64,000 bases of DNA from Zymobacter palmae (GTDB taxonomy: Bacteria > Pseudomonadota > Gammaproteobacteria > Pseudomonadales > Halomonadaceae), in the NCBI RefSeq assembly GCF_003610015.1, contig NZ_AP018933.1:620001-684000 (forward strand). Direction: 5' to 3'. Under the pieces are notes generated by a model, which was not told the DNA's origin, did no database searches, and saw only the letters and a list, made by a program, of their open reading frames with translations. The first letter of the stretch is position 1. Every line of letters begins with the position of its first letter. A program made the position numbers and the translations under genes. Shown here in pieces: positions 49,513 to 58,235 of the stretch.

Positions 49513-51771
49513 ATGAGCTATCAGGTACTGGCCCGCAAATGGCGGCCGCGCACCTTTCATGAACTGATCGGCCAGAGCCATGTCAGCCGCGCGCTGATTA
49601 ATGCGCTTGATCAGGATCGCCTGCACCATGCTTACCTGTTCACCGGAACGCGCGGGGTAGGTAAGACCACCATCGCGCGCATTCTGGCCAAATGCCTTAA
49701 CTGCGAACAGGGCGTCTCGTCCAACCCGTGTGGTCAGTGCGATACCTGCCGTGCGATAGATGAAGGGCGCTTTGTCGATTTGATTGAGGTCGATGCGGCA
49801 TCGCGCACCAAAGTCGAAGATACGCGCGAGCTGCTGGATAACGTGCAGTACGCGCCGACCCAAGGGCGCTACAAGGTCTACCTGATCGACGAAGTGCACA
49901 TGCTGTCGTCGCACAGTTTCAATGCCTTGTTGAAGACGCTAGAAGAACCACCTCCCCATGTGAAGTTCCTGTTGGCCACTACAGATCCGCAAAAGCTGCC
50001 GATCACCGTGCTGTCACGCTGTCTGCAGTTTGCGCTGAAGGCGATGTCGCCTGAGAACATCGTTGGCCACCTCGAGCATATTCTGGGGCAGGAAGGTATC
50101 ACCTTCGAATCAGCTGCACTCTGGCTGTTGGCGCGTGGCGCGTCGGGGTCAATGCGCGATGCACTGTCGCTGACCGATCAGGCGATTGCCTTCGGACAGG
50201 GCGCGATCCATGAACGTGATGTTGCCAGCATGCTGGGAACGCTTGATCATCGTCATCTGACCTCGATTGCACAGGCCCTTGCGGCCGTCAACGCGCCTGC
50301 GCTGCTGAGCACCGTCGGTGAGCTGGCCGAGCAGAGCCCCGACTATAGCGCGGTACTTGATGGGCTGTGCGAGCTGTTCCACCTGCTGGCCGTTGCGCAA
50401 ATGGTGCCGGAAGCCATATCGGGGGCGCAGGATCAGCAGCAGGTGGTACAGCTGGCCCAGCAGTTCACGGCTGAAGACGTCCAGCTCTATTACCAGATTG
50501 CGCTGCAAGGGCGTCAGGACATGACCTCGGCTCCTGAACCGCGTTCCGCGCTTGAAATGACGTTGCTGCGCATGCTGGCGTTTCGTCCTCAGGGCGTACC
50601 GGCGCCCGCCAAGGTGCCTTTGCCGATGGTGGGCAGTGCCGCAGCTGCGCCTAGCGTGGCGCAAAATTCAGTTGCAAATGAGGCGCCCAGCGCATCTACT
50701 GCCGCACCGCAGCAACCGCAGCAACCGCAGCAACCGCAGCAACCGCAGCAACCGCAGCAACCGCAGCAACCGCAGCAACCGCAGCAACCGCAGCAACCGC
50801 AGCAACCGCAGCAACCGCAGCAACCGCAGCAACCGCAGCAACCGCAGCAACCGCAGCAACCGCAGCAACCGCAGCAACCGCAGCAACCGCAGCAACCGCA
50901 GCAACCGCAGCAACCGCAGCAACCGCAGCAACCGCAGCAACCGCAGCAACCGCAGCAACCGCAGCAACCGCAGCAACCGCAGCAACCGCAGCAACCGCAG
51001 CAACCGCAGCAACCGCAGCAACCGCAGCAACCGCAGCAACCGCAGCAACCGCAGCAATCGCAAGCCACCGCAGCAGCGGTCAGCGAGCCGCCGTGGGACA
51101 TGCCGGGGCAGGCGACGCCTGCCAATGCGGCGGCTTCGCGTGAGCCTACGCCCCAAGCGTCAGCGGCACCTGTCGCTCACGATAGCGATATAAATGCTAT
51201 GGATGACTACGCTGCGTTTGAAAGCATGCAGAATGCTTCGGCGTGGGAGTCGTCCGCTGAGGTCAACAGTACGACTGCAAAAAAGCCTGAGGCGGTGCCA
51301 GCGCCCAGTGCGCCGGTGTCCGCCGTGCCGGACACCGCGGCTGCCTCGCTGCCTCCTGACAATGCGCCGCTGGACCATCCCGCTTGGCTGGCGCTGTTCA
51401 CGTGGCTATCGCTTGGTGGTCTGACCGGTAACCTGGTGGCGCATACGGTGCTGGAGCACGATGACGGTCGCACGTTGCAGCTGCGTCTTGATCCCTCTCA
51501 AGGCGCAATGAACGCGGAAGTGCACGCCCAGCGTCTGAGCGAGGCACTGTCTCAGCAAGGCTGGCAGCGACAAATACACATTGAAGTTGGCGCTATTGCA
51601 GAAGGCGTGGAAACGCCTATCGTGCGGCGTCGCCGACTTCAGGCTGAACGTCAGGCACGCGCGGTTGAAGCGCTGCGCAGCGATCCCCATGTTCAGCTGT
51701 TCCAGACACAGTTCAGTGCGCGCTTGCTCGAAGACAGCGTGACGTCGTTCGAGGGGGAGTCATCTCACTGA
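49513..51771 (+). CDS. dnaX: DNA polymerase III subunits gamma/tau with expanded PQQ linker
   Basis: The 752-residue clamp-loader protein has Walker A GTRGVGKT (about 45-52), a four-cysteine zinc module (C-x8-C-x2-C-x2-C: near 64, 73, 76, 79), the DEVHMLS Walker B region and sensor 1/arginine finger regions, followed by domain III to about residue 370. Residues 399-515 are 39 Pro-Gln-Gln repeats. The tau-specific C-terminal domain (about 610-752, with QLRLDPSQGAMN and the DnaE-binding tail) follows. ATG 49513 begins MSYQVLARKWRPRTF as in homologues. The repeat sits in the flexible linker between the clamp-loader core and the polymerase-binding part. YbaB, RecR and RNase D follow. Confidence 0.95.
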   Translation: MSYQVLARKWRPRTFHELIGQSHVSRALINALDQDRLHHAYLFTGTRGVGKTTIARILAKCLNCEQGVSSNPCGQCDTCRAIDEGRFVDLIEVDAASRTKVEDTRELLDNVQYAPTQGRYKVYLIDEVHMLSSHSFNALLKTLEEPPPHVKFLLATTDPQKLPITVLSRCLQFALKAMSPENIVGHLEHILGQEGITFESAALWLLARGASGSMRDALSLTDQAIAFGQGAIHERDVASMLGTLDHRHLTSIAQALAAVNAPALLSTVGELAEQSPDYSAVLDGLCELFHLLAVAQMVPEAISGAQDQQQVVQLAQQFTAEDVQLYYQIALQGRQDMTSAPEPRSALEMTLLRMLAFRPQGVPAPAKVPLPMVGSAAAAPSVAQNSVANEAPSASTAAPQQPQQPQQPQQPQQPQQPQQPQQPQQPQQPQQPQQPQQPQQPQQPQQPQQPQQPQQPQQPQQPQQPQQPQQPQQPQQPQQPQQPQQPQQPQQPQQPQQPQQPQQPQQPQQPQQPQQSQATAAAVSEPPWDMPGQATPANAAASREPTPQASAAPVAHDSDINAMDDYAAFESMQNASAWESSAEVNSTTAKKPEAVPAPSAPVSAVPDTAAASLPPDNAPLDHPAWLALFTWLSLGGLTGNLVAHTVLEHDDGRTLQLRLDPSQGAMNAEVHAQRLSEALSQQGWQRQIHIEVGAIAEGVETPIVRRRRLQAERQARAVEALRSDPHVQLFQTQFSARLLEDSVTSFEGESSH
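50707..51057 (+). repeat. Nonamer array (CCGCAGCAA)39 in dnaX
   Basis: 351 bp of perfect 9-bp units encoding Pro-Gln-Gln 39 times. The invariant codon choice (CCG CAG CAA) shows recent expansion by slippage or unequal exchange. The unit keeps the frame. Long frames on the opposite strand here (Cys-Cys-Gly, Leu-Leu-Arg repeats) are artefacts. Confidence 0.97.
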
Positions 51772-51855
51772 GCCACAGGCCGTGCATAAGGCACGGCCTG
51801 TGATCACCGTATCAGAAAGAGCAGGGCACACCGCTGCTGCTACAGGAGACTAGCG

Positions 51856-52182
51856 ATGTTCAAGGGTGGAATGGGCAATTTGATGAAGCAGGCCCAAGAA
51901 ATGCAGGAAAAGATGCAGAAGGCGCAGGAAGAAGCGGCCAATGCAGAAGTGGAAGGCAGCGCTGGGGCCGGGCTGGTTAAGATCGTTATGAACGGTCGTC
52001 ATGACGTGACGCGCGTCGAGCTGGACCCGAGCGTGATGGAAGAAGACAAGGAATTCCTTGAAGACCTGCTGGCCGCGGCGGTGAACGATGCCGTTCGCAA
52101 GGTCGAAGAAAATTCCCGCAAGCAGATGGAAGGCCTGACGGCCGGTCTTGATCTGCCTGCCGGATTCAAGATGCCCTTCTGA
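51856..52182 (+). CDS. ybaB: YbaB/EbfC family nucleoid-associated protein
   Basis: The 108-residue DNA-binding protein has the coiled-coil start [20 protein letters not shown] and the [19 protein letters not shown] core (here [15 protein letters not shown]) typical of YbaB/EbfC. AGGAGAC precedes it. It lies between dnaX and recR, the conserved order, and its stop codon overlaps the recR start (TGATG). Confidence 0.95.
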   Translation: MFKGGMGNLMKQAQEMQEKMQKAQEEAANAEVEGSAGAGLVKIVMNGRHDVTRVELDPSVMEEDKEFLEDLLAAAVNDAVRKVEENSRKQMEGLTAGLDLPAGFKMPF

Positions 52183-52784
52183 TGCTGTTCTCCCCGGTCG
52201 TCGAGCACCTGCTCGAATCACTGCGCGTGCTGCCCGGTGTCGGGCCCAAGAGTGCTCAGCGCATGGCGCTGCACCTGCTCGAACGCGATCGTGCCGGTGG
52301 TGAACGCCTAGTACAGGCACTCCATGAGGCGCTTGAGCGTGTGGGCTATTGTCAGCGCTGTCGCAACCTGACCGAGCACGAGGTGTGCAGCCTCTGCGAA
52401 GATGCACGCCGCGAATCGACATCGTTGTGCGTGGTTGAATCGCCGGCGGATTTGATGGCGATCGAAGAGGCGGGCGGCTATCGTGGACGCTATTTCGTGC
52501 TGCACGGCCACCTGTCGCCACTGGATGGCATCGGGCCGGATGCGCTGGGCCTTGATCTGCTCGAACAGGAAGTGCGCACGCATCGCTATCAAGAGATCGT
52601 GCTGGCGACCAACCCTACCGTTGAAGGCGAGGCCACGGCCCATTACATCGCCGAGCAGCTGCGGCCATTGGGCGTCACGTTTTCACGCTTGGCTTACGGG
52701 GTGCCGCTTGGCGGCGAGCTGGAATACGTGGATGGCGGAACGCTATCGCGGGCCTTTTCGGGTCGCCAACCGTTTCAGTCCTGA
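52182..52784 (+). CDS. recR: Recombination mediator protein RecR
   Basis: The 200-residue protein has the helix-hairpin-helix [17 protein letters not shown] (18-34), a four-Cys zinc motif (C57, C60, C69, C72: [16 protein letters not shown]), and a Toprim domain with [13 protein letters not shown]. With RecF/RecO it loads RecA on gapped DNA. It is translationally coupled to ybaB. Confidence 0.96.
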   Translation: MLFSPVVEHLLESLRVLPGVGPKSAQRMALHLLERDRAGGERLVQALHEALERVGYCQRCRNLTEHEVCSLCEDARRESTSLCVVESPADLMAIEEAGGYRGRYFVLHGHLSPLDGIGPDALGLDLLEQEVRTHRYQEIVLATNPTVEGEATAHYIAEQLRPLGVTFSRLAYGVPLGGELEYVDGGTLSRAFSGRQPFQS

Positions 52785-52875
52785 GGGGCTGTCGTGGCAT
52801 AATAGGCACCTTATCGAAAGGACAAGGACGCGATCGCTTCGTTTCAGACAGCGGTTTGTCGCGGTTTCCCTTGAA

Positions 52876-52901
52876 CAAAGCGGGCTTCGTGCCCGCTTTT
52901 T
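52876..52901 (+). terminator. Rho-independent terminator after recR
   Basis: AAAGCGGGC (52876-52884) pairs with GCCCGCTTT (52890-52898), loop TTCGT, followed by TT. Confidence 0.9.
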
Positions 52902-52965
52902 CCTTTGTCTGCCATCCGTGTCGCACGGATGCATCGTCGAACGGATTGGATACGAGTAACCTGCC

Positions 52966-54090
52966 ATGACCCAGCCCTGGTTCTGGATCGATAGCCCTGA
53001 GGCGTTGAATGATGCCTGTGCCCAGTTGGCGCAGAGCGACGTCATCGGTGTCGATACCGAGTTTCTGCGTGAGACCACCTTTGCCCCGATTCCGGCCCTG
53101 ATTCAGCTCGGAAACGGTCAGCAGGCGTGGTTAATCGACCCGATGACGGTGGCGCCGACCGATGCCGTCCGCCACCTGCTGGGGCCAGAAGGGCCTGTTA
53201 AGCTGCTGCATGCTTGCGGAGAAGATCTGGAAATCTTCCAGTTGTGGCTGGGGGATATTCCGCGCCCGATGATCGACACTCAGGTAGCTGAAGGCTTCTG
53301 CTGTGGTGAGGCTGGTATGGGTTACAAACGCTTGGTTGAACAGCGGCTGGGCGTTGATCTGCCCAAGGATGCCACACGTTCTGACTGGACCCAGCGCCCG
53401 CTGACCGAAACCCAGTGTCGCTATGCCGCTCTGGACGTTCAGTACCTGCCGCCGATCTGGGCGCAGCAGAAAGCCGAGCTGACCGCCTCGGGGCGCCTGA
53501 GCTGGGTCGAAGCGTGCTGTCAGGCGATGATAGAAGTGGCCTCACATCCCGTCGATCACTCGCACTACTATCTGCGCCATCGTCAGGCGTGGCGGCTTGA
53601 TGCGCGCCGACTGGCGGCACTGGCCCGCTTGTGCGCATGGCGTGAAGAGGAAATCCGTCGTCGCAACATCCCGCGTGGCTATCTAGCCAATGATGGGCAG
53701 TTAATGACTATCGCCGAGCGTCTGCCGAAGAACATTTACAGCTTGGCTGATATCCAAGGCTTGCGGCCTTCCTTTATCAAGCGCGACGGCGAAACCGTGC
53801 TGGACATGATCCAGAAGGTACTGGCGCTGCCCGAAAGTGAGCTGCCCAAGACGCTGCCTTCACAGCAAGGCACCGCATGGAAATCTACGCTCAAGCCGTT
53901 GCGTGCCGCCGTGAATGAGGTTGCCGAATCACTTGGCATCGCGCCGGAACTGTTGATGCGTCGCCGCGAGCGTGAAGAGTGGATTACCGACTGGCTGTAC
54001 GGGACGCGTCCTGCGCTGCCGGATGACTGGCGTGCACCGCTGCTCGCGCCGATATGGGACACGGTCTTCGTTCAGCCCGCTGCTAAGTAA
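52966..54090 (+). CDS. rnd: Ribonuclease D
   Basis: The 374-residue 3'-5' exoribonuclease has the DEDD exonuclease motifs: GVDTEFLRE (Exo I, about 26-34), LHACGEDLEIF (Exo II, about 82-92) and CRYAALDVQYL (Exo III, about 149-160), then an HRDC domain (about 205-290). It trims tRNA and other small-RNA 3' ends. It is followed closely by ycgL and ycgN, an order seen in pseudomonads and relatives. Confidence 0.95.
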   Translation: MTQPWFWIDSPEALNDACAQLAQSDVIGVDTEFLRETTFAPIPALIQLGNGQQAWLIDPMTVAPTDAVRHLLGPEGPVKLLHACGEDLEIFQLWLGDIPRPMIDTQVAEGFCCGEAGMGYKRLVEQRLGVDLPKDATRSDWTQRPLTETQCRYAALDVQYLPPIWAQQKAELTASGRLSWVEACCQAMIEVASHPVDHSHYYLRHRQAWRLDARRLAALARLCAWREEEIRRRNIPRGYLANDGQLMTIAERLPKNIYSLADIQGLRPSFIKRDGETVLDMIQKVLALPESELPKTLPSQQGTAWKSTLKPLRAAVNEVAESLGIAPELLMRRREREEWITDWLYGTRPALPDDWRAPLLAPIWDTVFVQPAAK

Positions 54091-54104
54091 GGAGTTCCAT
54101 CGTG

Positions 54105-54401
54105 ATGCAACGTTGCCTGTGTCAGGTCTATCGCAGTAAGCGCCATGACGGCATGTACCTGTTCGTCGAAAAGGCAGAAGGGCTAGCGCGTGTGCCTGAA
54201 GCACTGCTGGCCGAATTTGGGGTGCCGGAACCGTCGATCGTGTTCGTGCTGACGCCCGAGCGCTCAATGGTGCGTGTTGATGCGATGACGGTACTGGCTG
54301 ATATCGAAGCGAAGGGTTTCCATCTGCAGCTGCCACCGCCGAAGGATGGCTCCGTGCAGGGGCTCAATGCCTACAGCGCGCCGACAGAGGGACGTTACTG
54401 A
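54105..54401 (+). CDS. ycgL: YcgL domain protein
   Basis: The 98-residue protein matches the YcgL family: CQVYRSKRHDGMYLFVEK at the start and the FVLTPERSMVRVDA and GFHLQLPPP blocks. AAGGAG lies upstream; GTG 54102 is an alternative start 3 nt earlier. Function unknown. It overlaps ycgN (TGATG) and follows rnd by 14 nt, so a shared operon is likely. Confidence 0.92.
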   Translation: MQRCLCQVYRSKRHDGMYLFVEKAEGLARVPEALLAEFGVPEPSIVFVLTPERSMVRVDAMTVLADIEAKGFHLQLPPPKDGSVQGLNAYSAPTEGRY

Positions 54402-54883
54402 TGAGTACGGTAGCTGTTCCTGAGCTGCGCGAGCGTTTCTGGGAGCGTTATTCGCTCGAAGAGATGACCGATGCCGAGTGGGAAGCGCTGTGCGATGGCT
54501 GTGGTCAGTGCTGCCAGATCAAGCTGGAAGACCCTGACAGCGGCGAACGGGCCATCACTGATGTGGTGTGTCGTTTGATGGATACCACGACGGCGCGCTG
54601 CAGCGATTACGACAACCGCTTTTCGCGTGTACCGGAGTGCCTACAGCTCAGCCGTGACAAACTGGAAGAATACAGCTGGTTGCCTAATAGCTGCGCGTAC
54701 CGCCGTCTGTACGAACACCGTGCACTGGCCGGCTGGCACCCTCTGCGGGCGGGTAGCGACCGTCGCATGCGTGAGAAGGGCATCAGCGTTGCGGGACGCG
54801 TGTACTCGGAAGCCAATGTGACCGATGCCCAGCTGGACGACCATATCATTGCTATCTTGCCGATTGCGCCATCGTTTCGCTGA
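54401..54883 (+). CDS. ycgN: YcgN/UPF0260 cysteine-cluster protein
   Basis: The 160-residue protein carries the cysteine cluster CDGCGQCCQ (about residues 30-38) with two more conserved Cys (near 53 and 67), a probable metal or Fe-S site, and the C-terminal SVAGRVYSEANV block of the UPF0260 family. Biochemical function unknown. It is the last gene of the rnd-ycgL-ycgN group. Confidence 0.93.
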   Translation: MSTVAVPELRERFWERYSLEEMTDAEWEALCDGCGQCCQIKLEDPDSGERAITDVVCRLMDTTTARCSDYDNRFSRVPECLQLSRDKLEEYSWLPNSCAYRRLYEHRALAGWHPLRAGSDRRMREKGISVAGRVYSEANVTDAQLDDHIIAILPIAPSFR

Positions 54884-54920
54884 ACGCTAAATGGCGGGAT
54901 GTTTGTACCCGCAATGCACC

Positions 54921-54975
54921 GGAGGGAGCTCATGTTGTTTCGTGATGGAAAGCGAAACAGCGCGTGGCTCCCTCT
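54921..54975 (+). other. Two-part structured hairpin between ycgN and the second CDF gene
   Basis: Outer stem GAGGGAGC (54922-54929) / GCTCCCTC (54967-54974) encloses an inner stem GTTGTTTCG / CGAAACAGC. It could end the rnd operon (T-tract poor) or be part of a leader RNA for the CDF gene 110 nt downstream. Confidence 0.45.
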
Positions 54976-55087
54976 GCGCTTTCCGATGCGCTTCATATAC
55001 ACTAGAGGCACTGTCACGACGACAGTACATCCCGCCTGACGACAAGCCGAACGGGATGCCGCATTTCCATAACCCTCTGGTGTCACC

Positions 55088-55999
55088 ATGAAGACCAGTC
55101 GCCTTGAGCAAAGACTGATCACCTACTCCACCCTGATGATGTCCCTTGTCGCTATCGGCGGCCTCGGCTTTGGGGTGTACTCTGGATCGCATTCCATTCT
55201 CTTCGACGGTTACTTCTCGGTCATTGCCGTCGCCATCAAACTGCTGATGTTCTTCATCGTTCGGCTCGTCGAGCGACAAACCAGCGACCGCTTTCAGTTC
55301 GGCTTCTGGCATCTTGAACCGATGGTACTGGTGCTGGAAGGCGCGTTCGTCTTCGTCATCGCCATCTACGCACTGGTCAATGGCGTTATCGGTATCATCG
55401 GTGGTGGTCACGCCGTCGAGTTCGGCGCCGCATCCGTATACGCTGTACTGTTCACTGTGTTGAACGGTTCCTTCTTCTTTTACGTCCGCAACCGCAACCG
55501 AACGCTCAAATCGCGTCTGATCCAATACGACAACGTGAGCTGGCTCGTCGATGCGATGCTGTCGGCAGGGCTGATGGTCAGCTTCCTGCTGGCGTGGTGG
55601 TTGCAGCAGACACAGTGGGCGTGGCTGTCAGTCTATGTGGACCCGCTGTTGCTGGTACTGTTGGCGATTGCAATGTTCCCGATGGCGCTGGAGATACTGA
55701 TGCCGTCGTTCCGCGAGGTGCTGGGGATGGCACCTGAACCGCTCGACGCTCGCGTGCAGGAGAAAGTCTCGACCATCGTCAAGCGCTACGGCTTCATTGG
55801 TTACGAAACCTACGTTGAGCAGCACGGTAGAGGGCGCTTCATCGAAATTCACATTTTAGTGCCCGATGACTACCGCGTTGAAACCCTGAAGACACTGGAC
55901 GTTATTCGTCAAGAGTTGGCCGATGCGCTCGGCAAGCCTTCACCACACCGCTGGCTGACGATCTCCTTCACTTGTGATGAAAAATGGATGTCGCCTTGA
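55088..55999 (+). CDS. Cation diffusion facilitator family transporter (COG3965-like)
   Basis: The 303-residue membrane protein has five to six helices and a C-terminal cytoplasmic domain, the CDF layout. The helix 2 site reads ILFDGYFSVIA, so the usual second Asp of the D-x-x-x-D metal site is replaced by Ser. Helix 5 reads YDNVSWLVDA, which keeps D-x6-D spacing instead of H-x-x-x-D. This variant pattern is known from the COG3965 'predicted Co/Zn/Cd transporter' branch, whose substrate is not established. No signal peptide. A 12-bp hairpin (56031-56069) follows. Confidence 0.83.
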   Translation: MKTSRLEQRLITYSTLMMSLVAIGGLGFGVYSGSHSILFDGYFSVIAVAIKLLMFFIVRLVERQTSDRFQFGFWHLEPMVLVLEGAFVFVIAIYALVNGVIGIIGGGHAVEFGAASVYAVLFTVLNGSFFFYVRNRNRTLKSRLIQYDNVSWLVDAMLSAGLMVSFLLAWWLQQTQWAWLSVYVDPLLLVLLAIAMFPMALEILMPSFREVLGMAPEPLDARVQEKVSTIVKRYGFIGYETYVEQHGRGRFIEIHILVPDDYRVETLKTLDVIRQELADALGKPSPHRWLTISFTCDEKWMSP

Positions 56000-56030
56000 G
56001 TCCGGTGGGCTGATAGGTTGCTTCTCCATA

Positions 56031-56069
56031 ACAACGCCCATGTCGTCGATCTGACGGCATGGGCGTTGT
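56031..56069 (+). terminator. Long hairpin after the second CDF gene
   Basis: ACAACGCCCATG (56031-56042) pairs perfectly with CATGGGCGTTGT (56058-56069). No T-tract follows, so efficient intrinsic termination is uncertain. Confidence 0.6.
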
Positions 56070-56189
56070 CGCATGGCGAAGGTGTCCGTGAAAAGGCTGC
56101 AGAGGAAAGACATCGGGCGTCACGCAGCGCCTTGCTTCTGCACCGCCTTTTTTATCATGTGTCGCCTGTGCTGATGTCTCTCTATTTGC

Positions 56190-57140
56190 TTAATAATACG
56201 AGAAGGGATGGGGCAGGTTGGTCGGCACGTAGTGCAGCAGATACCCTCCCCTGAAGATCAGATAAGCCGACACCTGTGACAGCACATGCAGGCCTAGCAT
56301 GATACGCAGTGATACACCTGCGGCGCGCAGCGTGCCGAATATTCCACAGCAGATCAGCATGGCAATGGCATTAGTGGTGAGCAATGACGAAGACAGCAGC
56401 ATCACAACGATCGAACTCAGCGCTACGCCGAAATAGCCCGTGTTCGTGTCGATGCGCCGAAATAGGTCGGTGATGATTGCCATGCCGACGACCAACGGTA
56501 TCTTGGACAGTATCAGGTACGTCAGCTCGTACGGTATCGTGTCATGGCCGTAGGCTAGCGAAGGGGCGATGCTCAGTATCACGGGTGAGAAGAACAGTAA
56601 CGCTAGCACCAGCGTGAGCAGGACAACGGCCGATTTGAACTGCCGTGCGGCCCAGCGATCCCAGATGACCCCGACTATCACAAACATGACCAGCCCCCAC
56701 TTTGATATCAGTGGGTAGAGCACATTCACTAGGTTGGTGCCGTAGTCGAGAAGGGAGTCGGGCGGCATCAGCAAGAACAGGTTGTAGGCACAGATCAGCG
56801 TAATAACGATGGCCATGTAGGCTGACGAGGATGCCGGTCGTCGTGCATGGAGAAATGCCGCCAGAACGGCCGATTCATCGCGGGGAGAGGGGACAATGTT
56901 GGCGCGGACAAGCGGCCAGATCAGGCACAGCACCGTGCCGACAATCAGGCCCGGCGCGGTAAGGCCGATGGTAGCACGGAGTGTCGGTGAACAAAGGCCC
57001 ATCGACGGGGGCAGGGCTTTCTGCACGAAGGCCGCCAACGGTGCAGCATGCCAGTAGTAGACCGCGAGCAGGACAGACAGTGTTATTCCACCCGCGTACA
57101 GCCTCATATGATGCGGTGCAGGAGAGGCTTGATTACTCAT
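56190..57140 (-). CDS. Uncharacterised multi-spanning membrane protein
   Basis: The 316-residue protein has about eight hydrophobic segments (for example near 13-33, 57-80, 107-127, 140-160, 170-195, 210-230 and 242-290) and little else that I can recognise. The family is unknown. ATG 57140 has a GGGA site about 10 nt upstream; GTG 57173, which overlaps the preceding gene's stop (GTGA), is the alternative and would couple the two genes. With the soluble partner gene directly upstream it probably forms a small membrane complex of unknown role. Confidence 0.7.
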   Translation of the reverse strand: MSNQASPAPHHMRLYAGGITLSVLLAVYYWHAAPLAAFVQKALPPSMGLCSPTLRATIGLTAPGLIVGTVLCLIWPLVRANIVPSPRDESAVLAAFLHARRPASSSAYMAIVITLICAYNLFLLMPPDSLLDYGTNLVNVLYPLISKWGLVMFVIVGVIWDRWAARQFKSAVVLLTLVLALLFFSPVILSIAPSLAYGHDTIPYELTYLILSKIPLVVGMAIITDLFRRIDTNTGYFGVALSSIVVMLLSSSLLTTNAIAMLICCGIFGTLRAAGVSLRIMLGLHVLSQVSAYLIFRGGYLLHYVPTNLPHPFSYY

Positions 57141-57169
57141 AGAACGTGTATCCCTATAGATGGCGGTAT

Positions 57170-57805
57170 TCACTGCGCGGCCGGCTGAAGCATGTCGCTT
57201 AGGCGCGTCAGGCCGTTCTGCAGCGCCATCTCTATGGCGTAGTCAATGATGTGGGTATTGTTGTTCTCGTTGTAGGGCAGGCATTCGCTGAAGCCGCGTT
57301 CGCCATGGATGATGCAGTTGCCCTGTTGGCGTACCACACTGACCTGACGCCACGGGAAGAACACGACTTCGGGATCCTTAAACAGCTTCTTGCGACTGAT
57401 ATGGATTCCTTCATCGCTGACCATCGATCCGCCGACCACATAGCGTTCGCCTGCGCGGAGCCCTTCCAGAAGGCGTGTCAAAATCGCAATGCCAGCCATC
57501 TGCCAGATCGTGTCGACAATAGTGCTGTACACCGCTTTCCGGCGGGTACGGATCGTCATGGGGCGGCGTTTTTGGCGATCGTCTAGGTGGATATCGTAAG
57601 TTGTACCGGTTGGAATACCATTGTAGATGTGGCGCGTACCGCCCCAGCCCGTGGAAACGATATCGCTGAAGCGCACGAACCGGCCTCTCCATCGCACACC
57701 TTCTTGCGTGATGGTCAGTGTGCTTCTGAATATCAAACCTATCTTCACTTCATATATTGGCGTCTGCGTCGCGGGGGCAGGGGACGGCGTGGCGTTATCG
57801 GTCAT
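57170..57805 (-). CDS. Uncharacterised soluble protein paired with the membrane protein
   Basis: The 211-residue protein has no signal peptide or clear membrane helix. The pattern of beta strands at 18-90 (VKIGLIFRSTLTITQEGVRW, FVRFSDIVSTGWGG) is like a bacterial PH-type domain, repeated weakly at about 120-175 (MVSDEGIHISRKKLFK, FFPWRQVSVV). That domain call is tentative. It is the first gene of a two-gene minus-strand unit with the membrane protein. The same structural unit appearing twice suggests an internal duplication. Confidence 0.65.
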   Translation of the reverse strand: MTDNATPSPAPATQTPIYEVKIGLIFRSTLTITQEGVRWRGRFVRFSDIVSTGWGGTRHIYNGIPTGTTYDIHLDDRQKRRPMTIRTRRKAVYSTIVDTIWQMAGIAILTRLLEGLRAGERYVVGGSMVSDEGIHISRKKLFKDPEVVFFPWRQVSVVRQQGNCIIHGERGFSECLPYNENNNTHIIDYAIEMALQNGLTRLSDMLQPAAQ

Positions 57806-58235
57806 ACGGAGATATCTCTAGGCGATAATTAATAAAAAGTAGGTTGTGGCTCGCACGTGTACGCAATAATGATCACAATAATTAAGAACGTATTCGAAAA
57901 TGTGTAGCATTATAATAACGAGCGAGACCCAGACAGTAGGTTGCGGATAATAATCTGGCAACAGATAGGCGGTATTCTAGCGGAACGTTAGTGCTAAGGA
58001 TATGCGTCATTATGGCAGAACAAGTACATTGGTGGGGATGTTAGTGGGATTCTGCAAACAGGCCTTATTACTGTTGTATAAATAAGGATGACAATAAGTG
58101 CTTGATAAAGGCACGTGCCAAAGCCGCTGCCGTGAGAGTGATCACTTCACGAATACGTGTTATCACGAGTAACAATTCAGAGCAGGCTAAAAAGCCTTCC
58201 CGAGCGGGAAGGCAAGGTGAGGTACACAAAGGGGC
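57806..58235. other. Intergenic region before the metQ end
   Basis: About 430 bp, A/T-rich from 57830 to 58090. It holds the metQ terminator at 58188-58213 and no supported gene. Confidence 0.5.
58188..58213 (-). terminator. Rho-independent terminator after metQ
   Basis: On the minus strand GCCTTCCC pairs with GGGAAGGC around a 4-nt loop, followed by five T residues. Confidence 0.92.

Noticed and set aside
50589-51156. Cys-Gly- and Leu-Arg-repeat frames opposite dnaX
   Set aside because: They are products of the 9-bp repeat read on the other strand; dnaX is the real gene.
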